This document shows, one piece after another, positions 50,812 through 58,788 of a stretch of 64,000 bases of DNA; the first letter of the stretch is position 1, and each line of letters starts with the position of its first letter. The notes beneath the pieces were generated by a model. It did no database searches. It was not told the DNA's origin and saw only the letters and a list, made by a program, of their open reading frames with translations. Both the position numbers and the translations under genes were made by a program. Where the stretch lies: the NCBI GenBank assembly GCA_030538075.1, contig JAUNUQ010000011.1, positions 1 through 64,000 of the forward strand, in the 5' to 3' direction. The DNA comes from Tissierellia bacterium (lineage in GTDB: Bacteria > Bacillota > Clostridia > Tissierellales > Peptoniphilaceae).

Positions 50812-52260
50812 TTACTCCAAATCCCCTTCGACTAGGATTTGTATATCCCCCGGGCTGTGGATATACAGCGCATGGTTCATCTTCTCCGCATCCGGTGCAT
50901 GGATATACTGGGGATAGGGATAAGCCGGCACGGTCACTTCCGCCCTCTTTTCCTCTATCGCAGTACGTACCAGCTCGATCCGCTCAAGATAGATCTGGTA
51001 ATTGCTCGTATATGCGATTAGAAAAAACACGGATCGGATGAGAATCAGGCTGATCAGCACCCATCTCACCAGCTGCTTTTCCCCTGTCGTCAATCGGCCT
51101 GGCATCCTATAGAGATAGGCGAGTATCATCATTTGCAGTAGTGCTGGACTGAAGAAATTCCTTGCACCAACTGGTGTCACAATCATCAGCGGTCCCATCA
51201 ACAGGGCCATGCTCATCACCAGTACGAAAAAGCCAAACCACTCCCCTCTGCCGAGGAAGCGGTAACCGAAATACAACAGGAGGAGATAATAGACTAGATG
51301 TAGGAGCAGGTTAAGTAGGGGCATTTGGAGATCTCTAGCAAAATTCCCCCAATAGAAAAGTCCCGCGCCCATCAAGAAGTGAATCAGGATTAAAAGCAGA
51401 TCCCCCCGCCTCCCCCTCTCGTCTTGCAGGGACTGTTTCAAAAAGAAAACGGAACTTGCCACGATAAAAAGGGGATTCCCTGCCAATAGGAACTTCGAGA
51501 ACATCGCCCAATTCCCCTTGACCGTCGAGAGCAAACCTTGCATGCTCATTGCCATCGTCCGGTATCCATCCGCATCTGCCGCCACTCTGTGATATACCGG
51601 TGACGAAAACATGATCACGGATCCCAATAGCACACCTAAAAAACCCACCAGGGCAATCCAAGGGCGACCTTTTTTATAAATGCGATGACCCAGCATGCCC
51701 AGTCCCAACAAAAACCCAAATATCGTAATATTCTCCATAAAGAGAGATGCCGACAAAAACAGCGTGAATTGTAGAAAGAGCATTCCAAAAGCTGAGGAAT
51801 TCGGAATTTTCATATATAGCAAAACAGCAAAGAGCAGCAATACCAAAGGGGGAATATAATTGTAAAAGCCAGCATTCCAAACCCAAGTCTCTCGGAATAC
51901 TTCAATCGGCAATAAAAGGACAGCGGAAAGGGCAGCGGCAAAGGCGATATCCCCTCTCGTTTCCGTCCACTTCCAAAAGAAGAGAAATAGGGAGCCAAAG
52001 GAGAGAATGCGTACCAAGACCCTCGACAACGGTCCGATCCAGAGCATGGAGAGGAGATTTCCCAGAATGCGTCCATTCAGATTGCTCCACTGTCTATGTA
52101 TTGTGCTCATATAGTCAGAAACCGTTAAGAACTTCATATCGACTCGGTTCCAGTCATCCCCCGACAATGGGAATGTGAAGAACAGGTAGAGTGTGGCCAG
52201 GAGGAGAAAGCCAAGCAGAATCCGGAATATCCGATCATCCCTTTGATTTGTCTTTAGCAT
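50812..52260 (-). CDS. DUF6056-like polytopic membrane protein (probable glycosyltransferase or GtrC-type)
   Basis: A 482-residue protein with about eleven hydrophobic helices. The first loop holds FTFPLSGDDWNRVDMK, with an Asp-Asp pair after helix 1, the hallmark of many polyprenol-dependent (GT-C type) glycosyltransferases, and HRQWSNLNGRILGNLL. The architecture resembles the DUF6056 family. It is encoded 12 bases after a GtrB-like polyprenol glucosyltransferase, so together they could transfer a lipid-linked sugar to a surface polymer. The acceptor is unknown. The plain intergenic start has an AGGAGGAATCATC-type site. Confidence 0.75.
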   Translation of the reverse strand: MLKTNQRDDRIFRILLGFLLLATLYLFFTFPLSGDDWNRVDMKFLTVSDYMSTIHRQWSNLNGRILGNLLSMLWIGPLSRVLVRILSFGSLFLFFWKWTETRGDIAFAAALSAVLLLPIEVFRETWVWNAGFYNYIPPLVLLLFAVLLYMKIPNSSAFGMLFLQFTLFLSASLFMENITIFGFLLGLGMLGHRIYKKGRPWIALVGFLGVLLGSVIMFSSPVYHRVAADADGYRTMAMSMQGLLSTVKGNWAMFSKFLLAGNPLFIVASSVFFLKQSLQDERGRRGDLLLILIHFLMGAGLFYWGNFARDLQMPLLNLLLHLVYYLLLLYFGYRFLGRGEWFGFFVLVMSMALLMGPLMIVTPVGARNFFSPALLQMMILAYLYRMPGRLTTGEKQLVRWVLISLILIRSVFFLIAYTSNYQIYLERIELVRTAIEEKRAEVTVPAYPYPQYIHAPDAEKMNHALYIHSPGDIQILVEGDLE

Positions 52261-52272
52261 TGATGATTCCTC

Positions 52273-53208
52273 CTATTTCTGTTTCAACGACGACTCCCGT
52301 ATCAAATACAATGGGCGCCGCTTTGTCTCCTTGTAGATTCGGCCGATATACTCTCCCAGCACACCTAGGAAGAGCAGGTTCAGTCCACCCATGATCAAGA
52401 TCAAACAGGCGAGGGTCGCAAAACCCGGCGCGTCAATACCGGACACCAATGTCTTGACGACGATATAAATCGCATAGATAAAACCCGCTGCTGAGGCGAT
52501 GATCCCCAAAAATGTACTGATCCGAAGGGGAACCGTCGAAAAGGAGACCAGCCCGTCTAAGCCATAACGAATGGATTTAAACAGACTCCATTTCGTCTCC
52601 CCGGCCACCCTCGGCCGGTCTTCCACTTCAATCGTATGGGTTTTATATCCCACCCAACTGAAAATCCCCTTCGAAAAACGGGATGACTCTGGCAATGACA
52701 AAATGGATTCCACGACACTGCGTCGCATCAAACGGAAATCCTGCACTCCATTGTCCAGTTTTACATCATCTCCGAAGAAATTGATCAATTTATAAAAGAT
52801 ATTCGCCCCGAAATTGTATCTTCCCGATGCCCCTTTTCGATCTACCCTCCGGGTTGCAACCATGTCATAACCACTGTTTAGAGCTTCTACAAATTGGGGT
52901 ATGACCTCTGGGGGATGCTGCAAATCCGCATCCATCACCCCGATATAGTCCCCCGTGGCGTGGCGAAAACCTGCCAACATCGTCGCTTCCTTTCCGAAAT
53001 TGCGAGACAGGCCGATGTATTCCACACTTCGCTCCATCTGAGCCGCTCTCTTGATGAGTTCCAAGGTGTTGTCACTGCTCCCATCATCTACCAATAGAAA
53101 CTCAAAATCATAGGAGGGGAGCTTCCCTTCCACCCGCTTCAGTTCAACTATTAAATTGTCGATATTTGCACCTTCGTTATAGCAAGGGATCACAAAACTT
53201 ATTTTCAT
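52273..53208 (-). CDS. Polyprenyl-phosphate glycosyltransferase (GtrB/DPM1-like)
   Basis: GT2 enzyme making a polyprenyl-phosphate sugar from a nucleotide sugar, 311 residues. The catalytic domain has SFVIPCYNEGANIDNLI, LLVDDGSSDNTLELI and the DxD motif in GVMDADLQHPPEV, then RRVDRKG. Two C-terminal helices (about 235-290) anchor it, as in GtrB and related proteins. The adjacent polytopic protein at 50812 could use its product. The operon appears to consist of these two genes. Confidence 0.92.
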   Translation of the reverse strand: MKISFVIPCYNEGANIDNLIVELKRVEGKLPSYDFEFLLVDDGSSDNTLELIKRAAQMERSVEYIGLSRNFGKEATMLAGFRHATGDYIGVMDADLQHPPEVIPQFVEALNSGYDMVATRRVDRKGASGRYNFGANIFYKLINFFGDDVKLDNGVQDFRLMRRSVVESILSLPESSRFSKGIFSWVGYKTHTIEVEDRPRVAGETKWSLFKSIRYGLDGLVSFSTVPLRISTFLGIIASAAGFIYAIYIVVKTLVSGIDAPGFATLACLILIMGGLNLLFLGVLGEYIGRIYKETKRRPLYLIRESSLKQK

Positions 53209-53311
53209 ATACTACTCCTAATCTACGCATCAAAAAGACCTATGCGCATTTGATCTCTATTCAAGACTATCACAATGGATTATTCAAGTCAATTGAGTAG
53301 ACAGAGCATAA

Positions 53312-53336
53312 CGGAACAGACCAAAGGTCCATTCCG
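53312..53336 (-). terminator. Possible terminator after the lipoprotein gene
   Basis: CGGAA-TGG-ACC and GGT-CTG-TTCCG form a hairpin on the minus strand, but the following sequence TTATGCTC is a poor T-run. A further GATGCA/TGCATC repeat lies at about 53351-53370. Confidence 0.4.
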
Positions 53337-53378
53337 CTGTGCATTTCATCTGATGCATTCCATGCATCCATAGCATCA

Positions 53379-54761
53379 TCAGGTATTACATAAAAGATCC
53401 AGTATTTTTCGTTCCAATATGGGTTTTTGATCTCCATGGAGAAGGGCCTGCGTCACCAGATAATCTGGATTGATGTCGAAGGCGCCCGGGGCTTTCATAG
53501 CGGAGCTGATCCTTTCCTCTGCGCAGTATATGAGCTTATCTCCTGAATGCTCGAGGAGGAGCTGCTTCGGATAGACCGTATTCAAATAACCTCCACCCAG
53601 CGTCGTTCCGACGAGCTTTACCTTGGAACTATTCTCTCTCAATAGTCCGATGAGTTGGGCCATCTCACCCTGAATCGATCCATCTGTATAGATATAGACA
53701 GCCCCCTTATATCTTATGGGACCCGGCTGAATCGGTGTATTGTCTGCTTCTTTGTCCCCATAGAACAGTATCTCCGATTCAAGAAAATAGGGCAGGATCG
53801 TCTGTATCATACTCTGGGAAAGGATACTATTTCCACGGAAATCCAGTAGCAAAGTGGGAATCGATCCATTGTTCGCCGACATGATCCCCTTCTTTATCTG
53901 GTCTTGAACCTGCTCCTCCGTCGTCCTAGACAAGTCCGGGAAGCGCATGATCATATAGTGCTCTCCTCGGTATTCCTTTTGCTCGGTCTCCACGGAGAGT
54001 GGAAATGGGATGTCCAGCCGAAACAGCTCCTCAGCGGGAATCTGCACGCCACCGATGGTAGCCGATCCCTTTTCCCCATTCACATCGATATACTCCACTT
54101 CAAAGACCGTGCTGTCATCGACGAAGAGATGGTAGTATTCCGGGAAATTTTGTAGGAGCAGCCACTGTTTATAGCTGTCATTTCCTGCCAAGGCCTCTGT
54201 CATGATCTGTAAAATCCAAGCCGTCTCCAATCCGTTGATCTTTTTTATCTGTGCATAGGCTGGTATCAGGGAATCCGCATTCCCTGTAGCCACATAGAGC
54301 TGATCCTCCAACCACAGCAAGGACAACGGAAATAGGCCCGTCTCTGCCATCTGCGCCTTGATCTGTTCCGATGGGACTAAATAGGTGTTGGGATCAAACA
54401 TGCGCACGACCAGAGAATTCTGCTTTCGGTAGGCCTCCAAGAGGCTCAGCTCATTGGGGTTCTCTGCCTCCAGTTCCTTGATCGTGTTCAACTGGCTTGA
54501 ATAGACATCCACATCGGTCGTAGTGGTGCGAATGCTCTTAAGCACTTCATCTAATGCAACCAAATCCGCCTTAAAATCCTCTGCGGTGATCATTGGATAT
54601 TCCGCCTTCGGAAGCTCCACCAGATCCGGTTGGATCTGCTCTTTTACCGCCTCTCCCTTTTCGGCAGGTTGACTTATATCGATCTCGATCACCTGTTCTC
54701 TACTCTCTGAACAACCCATTAACAGAAAGACAATCAAAAGGATCATGACCTCTCTTTTCAT
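53379..54761 (-). CDS. Lipoprotein with S41 (Tsp-like) peptidase fold, catalytic residues uncertain
   Basis: A 460-residue lipoprotein: the signal peptide MILLIVFLLMGCSES has the lipobox Cys at about 17. The mature part has an N-terminal helical region and a C-terminal half like C-terminal-processing peptidases: MRFPDL, TLLLDFRGN, AVYIYTDGSIQGEMAQLIG and VGTTLGGG are placed as in S41 proteins. The usual catalytic Ser-Ala region reads TDGSIQGE, and a Lys partner is not obvious, so activity is doubtful. It belongs to the cell-surface gene group with the CWB2 proteins. AGAGGGGATATGG precedes the ATG. Confidence 0.72.
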   Translation of the reverse strand: MKREVMILLIVFLLMGCSESREQVIEIDISQPAEKGEAVKEQIQPDLVELPKAEYPMITAEDFKADLVALDEVLKSIRTTTTDVDVYSSQLNTIKELEAENPNELSLLEAYRKQNSLVVRMFDPNTYLVPSEQIKAQMAETGLFPLSLLWLEDQLYVATGNADSLIPAYAQIKKINGLETAWILQIMTEALAGNDSYKQWLLLQNFPEYYHLFVDDSTVFEVEYIDVNGEKGSATIGGVQIPAEELFRLDIPFPLSVETEQKEYRGEHYMIMRFPDLSRTTEEQVQDQIKKGIMSANNGSIPTLLLDFRGNSILSQSMIQTILPYFLESEILFYGDKEADNTPIQPGPIRYKGAVYIYTDGSIQGEMAQLIGLLRENSSKVKLVGTTLGGGYLNTVYPKQLLLEHSGDKLIYCAEERISSAMKAPGAFDINPDYLVTQALLHGDQKPILERKILDLLCNT

Positions 54762-54841
54762 CCATATCCCCTCTTTTCGAATATTTCTATACCCTCTTGC
54801 ATACCCATTGTACCTCTTTTTTTACTGAAATACCACGAGAA

Positions 54842-54866
54842 AGAGCGGACACAAAGGTCCGCTCTC
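54842..54866 (-). terminator. Intrinsic terminator after the 808-residue CWB2 protein gene
   Basis: AGAGCGGAC-ctttgt-GTCCGCTCT followed by TTCTCG on the minus strand, about 20 bases after the stop codon. Confidence 0.8.
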
Positions 54867-54886
54867 TATCTATTTCGATCTATTTG

Positions 54887-57313
54887 CTATTTTTCTGGCA
54901 ATGGATTGATCTTTAGAAAGTCATCCATCACAGTATTGGAGATGGAATCCACTCCTCCGATGACCACTAGATTATCAATTTTCTCAGCTTCCACATAATC
55001 CTTAACGACCTTGGGGATCTGCGTCTTTTGGATCAATAGGATGGGCATCCCCTCTTGATATGCATAGAGAGTTGCTGCCAGGGCATCCACTTGCTTTCCT
55101 TGCTCTCCATTGACGAAGGTCACCGCTGTCGGTTCTTCAAAAGTCAGCTTTGCAAGCTTTTCTGCCGTTTCGAATCGCGTTTGGCCCTCAATTCGCTCTG
55201 AGAACACCTTGCCTAGTCCCTCTTCGATGCCTTTGGATACGGAGTTTGGACCGCCTACGATGCCAACTTTGATCGCCGGATCATTTTCGATATAGGTTCG
55301 AATCGATGCAGGCAATACGTCTGCTGCCGTCAACACAATCGCAAGGTCCTTCTTTGCCGCATATGCACTGACTGCCAGGGCATCCACAGAGTTTAAGCCA
55401 TTTGCCAGGATGATATCCTTGACATTATGATTGTCCTTTAGATGCTCAGCCACTTTAAGGGAAGTCTCATAGCGGTTGAGTCCAGCAAGTCTCGTCACCC
55501 GAATGTCCAGAGCTGCAACGACATCTGCCACTGTCTTTGAGACAGAGCTCTCTCCGCCGACGATGATCACCTTCTCTGGGGCGAGCCTCTTCAGTTCTTG
55601 CAGTACCGCTGCGGGGATATTTTCCTTATCTACCAGGAGAATCGGTGCTCCCAGGGTAATTGACAGGGGACCTGCTGCCAAGGCATCGGCTTCCTTTAAA
55701 CCATAGGCCAGGATCACCGTCTTGGACTTCAGCGCTTCTTTATTTTCAAAGCTCTCCTTGGAGATCTCCACAGCCGTCAAGTAACGGTTTAAACCAGAAA
55801 TTCTCTTTGTCGTCTTTTCCGGTGCCACATCCTTTACATTCACCACTGTAAGCGTCAAATCCAGACTTCTTTTGGTATCAGACTTAGAATAGATAGTAAA
55901 TACCTCGTCTTTTTCCAAGGGCGTCTTCAGCGCTGCTTCAAAAACTCCCTCTGCATTGGCTTTGACTTTGACCAGTTCCTTTGTTCCCCTAGTGATCACA
56001 ACCTCAGCACCAGGATCCGCCTTGCCCTTTAGGACCTTGTCTCCGGCAAAGAACTCATCGACGGTGATCTCCATCGCCTGATATCCTGCGACTACATCCG
56101 TGACCTGGGAATAGGTACCATCCTTCATCAGTGCGAAGATCTCGACCTTATCTCCAAGATTCTCCAGATTCTCCGGTAACAATACGACCACCACATTGTC
56201 GATTAGCTGCACGATCTCTTTATCACTGGATAGTTTCCCTTTATACACTGCAAATAGCTTGGCAATCCCCAGTTTATCGGCAGTATCCTTCAGCTTGATC
56301 GCAACTTCTGCCTTTCCGACTACTGATTGTGACTCAGTAAAATAAGTCCCGATATCCTTTTGGAAAGCCAGATAGACTCTGGCTGATTCTCCAGTCTTTG
56401 TTGCATCCAGATAAAATTTGCCATCTTTTTCTAATAAGTAGCCATTGTCCGCTTCTTTCAGCGGATCCGCGATCAATTTCGCTCCGGCCTTGGTCGCCGT
56501 GAGCTCATATTGCTTTCCCTTCTCAAGGAGCTTGCCACCAATCGGCATCTTATCCCCATCTACATACAGATCTGCTCCGCCATTTTTCGGGAAGGCATAG
56601 GTAAACCAGATGCGGGGGATCTCTTCTAGCTCGACAATTAGAGTCTGCGTAAGAGCACCATCTGTCCTAGCCCAGTCTTCTTTGGACACGGCGAATTCCT
56701 TGATCACAATCCCTGCACTATTTGGCTCTGGCTGGGTTCCTTTAAATCGGTAGTCTGTCCCCGCCTTTAGATGCACCGAGACCTTATGGTCCACTTCCGT
56801 CAATACATCTGGAAAGACCAGAGAGTTCGTATCAGTCCCATCCAGAAATACCCGTTTCCATGCAGGTGACACAGGTTTTCCATCTGCGTGAAATACTACA
56901 GTTAGTTTACCTGTTTCCGGTTCTGGATCTGGCTCCTCTTCAGCGATCTTATCCACCAGCTGTACTTTGACCGTCTGTTTTGGGTACTCTTCATCAGACC
57001 AATCCGCCTTCTTCACCACCACTTCTGTGGAAACGTCCTGCTCTGTTCCCACCTCGAATCGGTACAGCGAATCATCCGATAGGGTGATGATGATCGTCTG
57101 ATCTTCGTCTGCAGGAAATGATTCATAAGTCACATCTCCACCGTTTAACGTGCAACTAAAGGGGCCGGCGTCGGTCACAACCTCTTCGTCCTTCAAAAAC
57201 TGAATGGAAAGTACTCCCTTCACTCCATCTGCAACCGCGACACTCGCTCCCATCGGAACAAGTAGTGCGACGACGAGGAGTAGTGCCAACATCTTCAATC
57301 GATATCTCTTCAT
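54887..57313 (-). CDS. Secreted surface protein with three C-terminal CWB2 cell-wall-binding repeats
   Basis: An 808-residue exported protein. The signal peptide is MKRYRLKMLALLLVVALLVP up to about residue 29 (cleavage near VAVADG). Repeated beta-rich modules follow to about residue 510. The C-terminal ~290 residues form three cell wall binding repeat 2 domains, each with an RISGLNRY/RLAGLNRY/RIEGQTRF start and a VIIVGG or VGIVGG strand. CWB2 repeats anchor clostridial S-layer and surface proteins non-covalently to wall polymers. A possible Bacterial Ig-like or pullulanase-like role for the N-terminal modules cannot be named. Confidence 0.9.
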   Translation of the reverse strand: MKRYRLKMLALLLVVALLVPMGASVAVADGVKGVLSIQFLKDEEVVTDAGPFSCTLNGGDVTYESFPADEDQTIIITLSDDSLYRFEVGTEQDVSTEVVVKKADWSDEEYPKQTVKVQLVDKIAEEEPDPEPETGKLTVVFHADGKPVSPAWKRVFLDGTDTNSLVFPDVLTEVDHKVSVHLKAGTDYRFKGTQPEPNSAGIVIKEFAVSKEDWARTDGALTQTLIVELEEIPRIWFTYAFPKNGGADLYVDGDKMPIGGKLLEKGKQYELTATKAGAKLIADPLKEADNGYLLEKDGKFYLDATKTGESARVYLAFQKDIGTYFTESQSVVGKAEVAIKLKDTADKLGIAKLFAVYKGKLSSDKEIVQLIDNVVVVLLPENLENLGDKVEIFALMKDGTYSQVTDVVAGYQAMEITVDEFFAGDKVLKGKADPGAEVVITRGTKELVKVKANAEGVFEAALKTPLEKDEVFTIYSKSDTKRSLDLTLTVVNVKDVAPEKTTKRISGLNRYLTAVEISKESFENKEALKSKTVILAYGLKEADALAAGPLSITLGAPILLVDKENIPAAVLQELKRLAPEKVIIVGGESSVSKTVADVVAALDIRVTRLAGLNRYETSLKVAEHLKDNHNVKDIILANGLNSVDALAVSAYAAKKDLAIVLTAADVLPASIRTYIENDPAIKVGIVGGPNSVSKGIEEGLGKVFSERIEGQTRFETAEKLAKLTFEEPTAVTFVNGEQGKQVDALAATLYAYQEGMPILLIQKTQIPKVVKDYVEAEKIDNLVVIGGVDSISNTVMDDFLKINPLPEK

Positions 57314-57398
57314 AAAATCCTCCCTCGATTCAGAATACTCACTGCCGTAGCTTATTCGGCACTACCACAGGAGCAATATCTGGTTAGATATTAATATA

Positions 57399-57428
57399 AT
57401 TATAACATAACCACAGCAGTAGCACCAA
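57399..57428 (-). promoter_or_regulatory. Promoter of the 808-residue CWB2 protein gene
   Basis: TTGGTG (57423-57428), 18 bases, TATAAT (57399-57404) on the minus strand, with GGGAGG before the ATG about 80 bases downstream. Confidence 0.65.
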
Positions 57429-57459
57429 TTTGCTATATATGCACTTCCATATCCAGACT

Positions 57460-58566
57460 CTATTTTATTTTCCCGACATTGACAATCTCTCTCCCTATGG
57501 GCTCCCCGTCTACTCCATAGAATAGCTCGATATAGAGATCTGTGTCCTTTAAAAAGACCACCGCATCTTGAAAATCATCCGATTGCATTGGCAGTAGTTC
57601 ATAGTTCTCTCCTTGAACGGATATGGGACCCTCTGAAATCCTCTGGTTCACCTTTGCCATTATGTCCTCTTCCGTCAGGTCGTATAGGGAGAGCCACTCC
57701 GCATTTTCGAGTAATGTAAATCCTTTCGTGCTCATATGCCTCACCTTCACCCGAGTGTGATCATCCGGCGTCATGGCGATGCCATAGCGATCGACAAATA
57801 TAAAGGACAGGGCTTTTTCATCCCCGACAACCTCATAGTCCAGATTGACAAAGGAATCCGTCGATCCACTCTCCTGATAGGCGCTCCAGAGCATCATCGG
57901 CTCCCCAATCGCCTCTTGTAAAAAGATGGACCACCCGGTCTGCATATTCAAATACTTCTCGGAAATGGCGATCATCGGCATACGGTAATAGCTGTAGATG
58001 GAGAGCTCCGGTGCAATCTCTTTCACCTCCGATGCGTCCGGGATCACCGCCAGGTCATAGCTGTGTAAAAAGAGTATATTTACCGTTCTCTCACTTCCAT
58101 CTGCGTATTCTAATAAGAGCTCCCGCATTCCGGTGATGGGTTCCTCCAAGATAAAATTGCCCTTCGGCTCTTCTCGCAGGACCTGCCCATCTAATTTCAC
58201 TGTAAAGGGTTGATACTGCATTCGATCGTATACATCATCCCTTTCCTCGGCAGGGATCAACGGAAGATTAAACCGATAGCCCTCTCCCAATAGGACGATC
58301 CCATCTACATCCCCGCTATCGGTTATCAGCTTCGCCGCCTCTTCTATTGAAAGAAGAGATCCTTTTGGTTTTTCCCCCTCGATCTCCTCGGACTCGCCTT
58401 GACCCTCAATCGCCTCCGCAGTATCATCTTGTCCTTGTTCCTCTGTCAATGCTGTTTCTTCCGTCTTTTCTATCTCTGTCTCGTTCGGAGTCCTTTGACA
58501 GCCCAACAAAAAGAGCAGGAAGACCAATAGACAGCCCTTCAAGATATATTCTCGTACTTTTTTCAA
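57460..58566 (-). CDS. Unrecognised lipoprotein
   Basis: A 368-residue exported lipoprotein. The start is taken as TTG at 58564-58566, because GGAGGGG lies six bases upstream; the in-frame ATG at 58581 overlaps that ribosome site and has none of its own. The signal is MKKVREYILKGCLLVFLLFL with lipobox LLGC. A Glu- and Gln-rich linker of about 45 residues follows, then a globular domain with no motif that I recognise. It is encoded between the two CWB2 proteins; a role at the cell envelope is likely. Confidence 0.75.
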   Translation of the reverse strand: MKKVREYILKGCLLVFLLFLLGCQRTPNETEIEKTEETALTEEQGQDDTAEAIEGQGESEEIEGEKPKGSLLSIEEAAKLITDSGDVDGIVLLGEGYRFNLPLIPAEERDDVYDRMQYQPFTVKLDGQVLREEPKGNFILEEPITGMRELLLEYADGSERTVNILFLHSYDLAVIPDASEVKEIAPELSIYSYYRMPMIAISEKYLNMQTGWSIFLQEAIGEPMMLWSAYQESGSTDSFVNLDYEVVGDEKALSFIFVDRYGIAMTPDDHTRVKVRHMSTKGFTLLENAEWLSLYDLTEEDIMAKVNQRISEGPISVQGENYELLPMQSDDFQDAVVFLKDTDLYIELFYGVDGEPIGREIVNVGKIK

Positions 58567-58602
58567 CCGAATCCCCTCCATGATCTTATCCCTTAAGTAA
58601 AA

Positions 58603-58621
58603 ATCCCGTAGAATACGGGAT
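58603..58621 (-). terminator. Hairpin with T-run in the leader of the lipoprotein gene
   Basis: ATCCCGTA-ttc-TACGGGAT followed by TTTTTAC on the minus strand, 36 bases before the TTG start. Because a promoter lies upstream (58652-58680), it may act as an attenuator rather than an end-of-gene terminator. Confidence 0.65.
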
Positions 58622-58651
58622 CATGGTACTCACAATGGGATGAATATCCAT

Positions 58652-58680
58652 ACTATATCACAATTTTTTTCACACAGCAA
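58652..58680 (-). promoter_or_regulatory. Promoter of the lipoprotein gene
   Basis: TTGCTG (58675-58680), 17 bases, TATAGT (58652-58657) on the minus strand. Confidence 0.6.
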
Positions 58681-58754
58681 TCGCAAATCCCTATGTAATC
58701 ATCCCCCAAATGCTCTGTACAAGGACAGTTCGTACCAAATGTAAATGAGCAAAA

Positions 58755-58780
58755 AAAGAGCGACCCTAGGGTCGCTCTTT
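58755..58780 (-). terminator. Strong terminator after the S-layer-like gene
   Basis: AAAGAGCGACCC pairs with GGGTCGCTCTTT around TA on the minus strand, followed by a T7 run. The strength fits a highly expressed gene. Confidence 0.9.
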
Positions 58781-58788
58781 ATAGGCTC

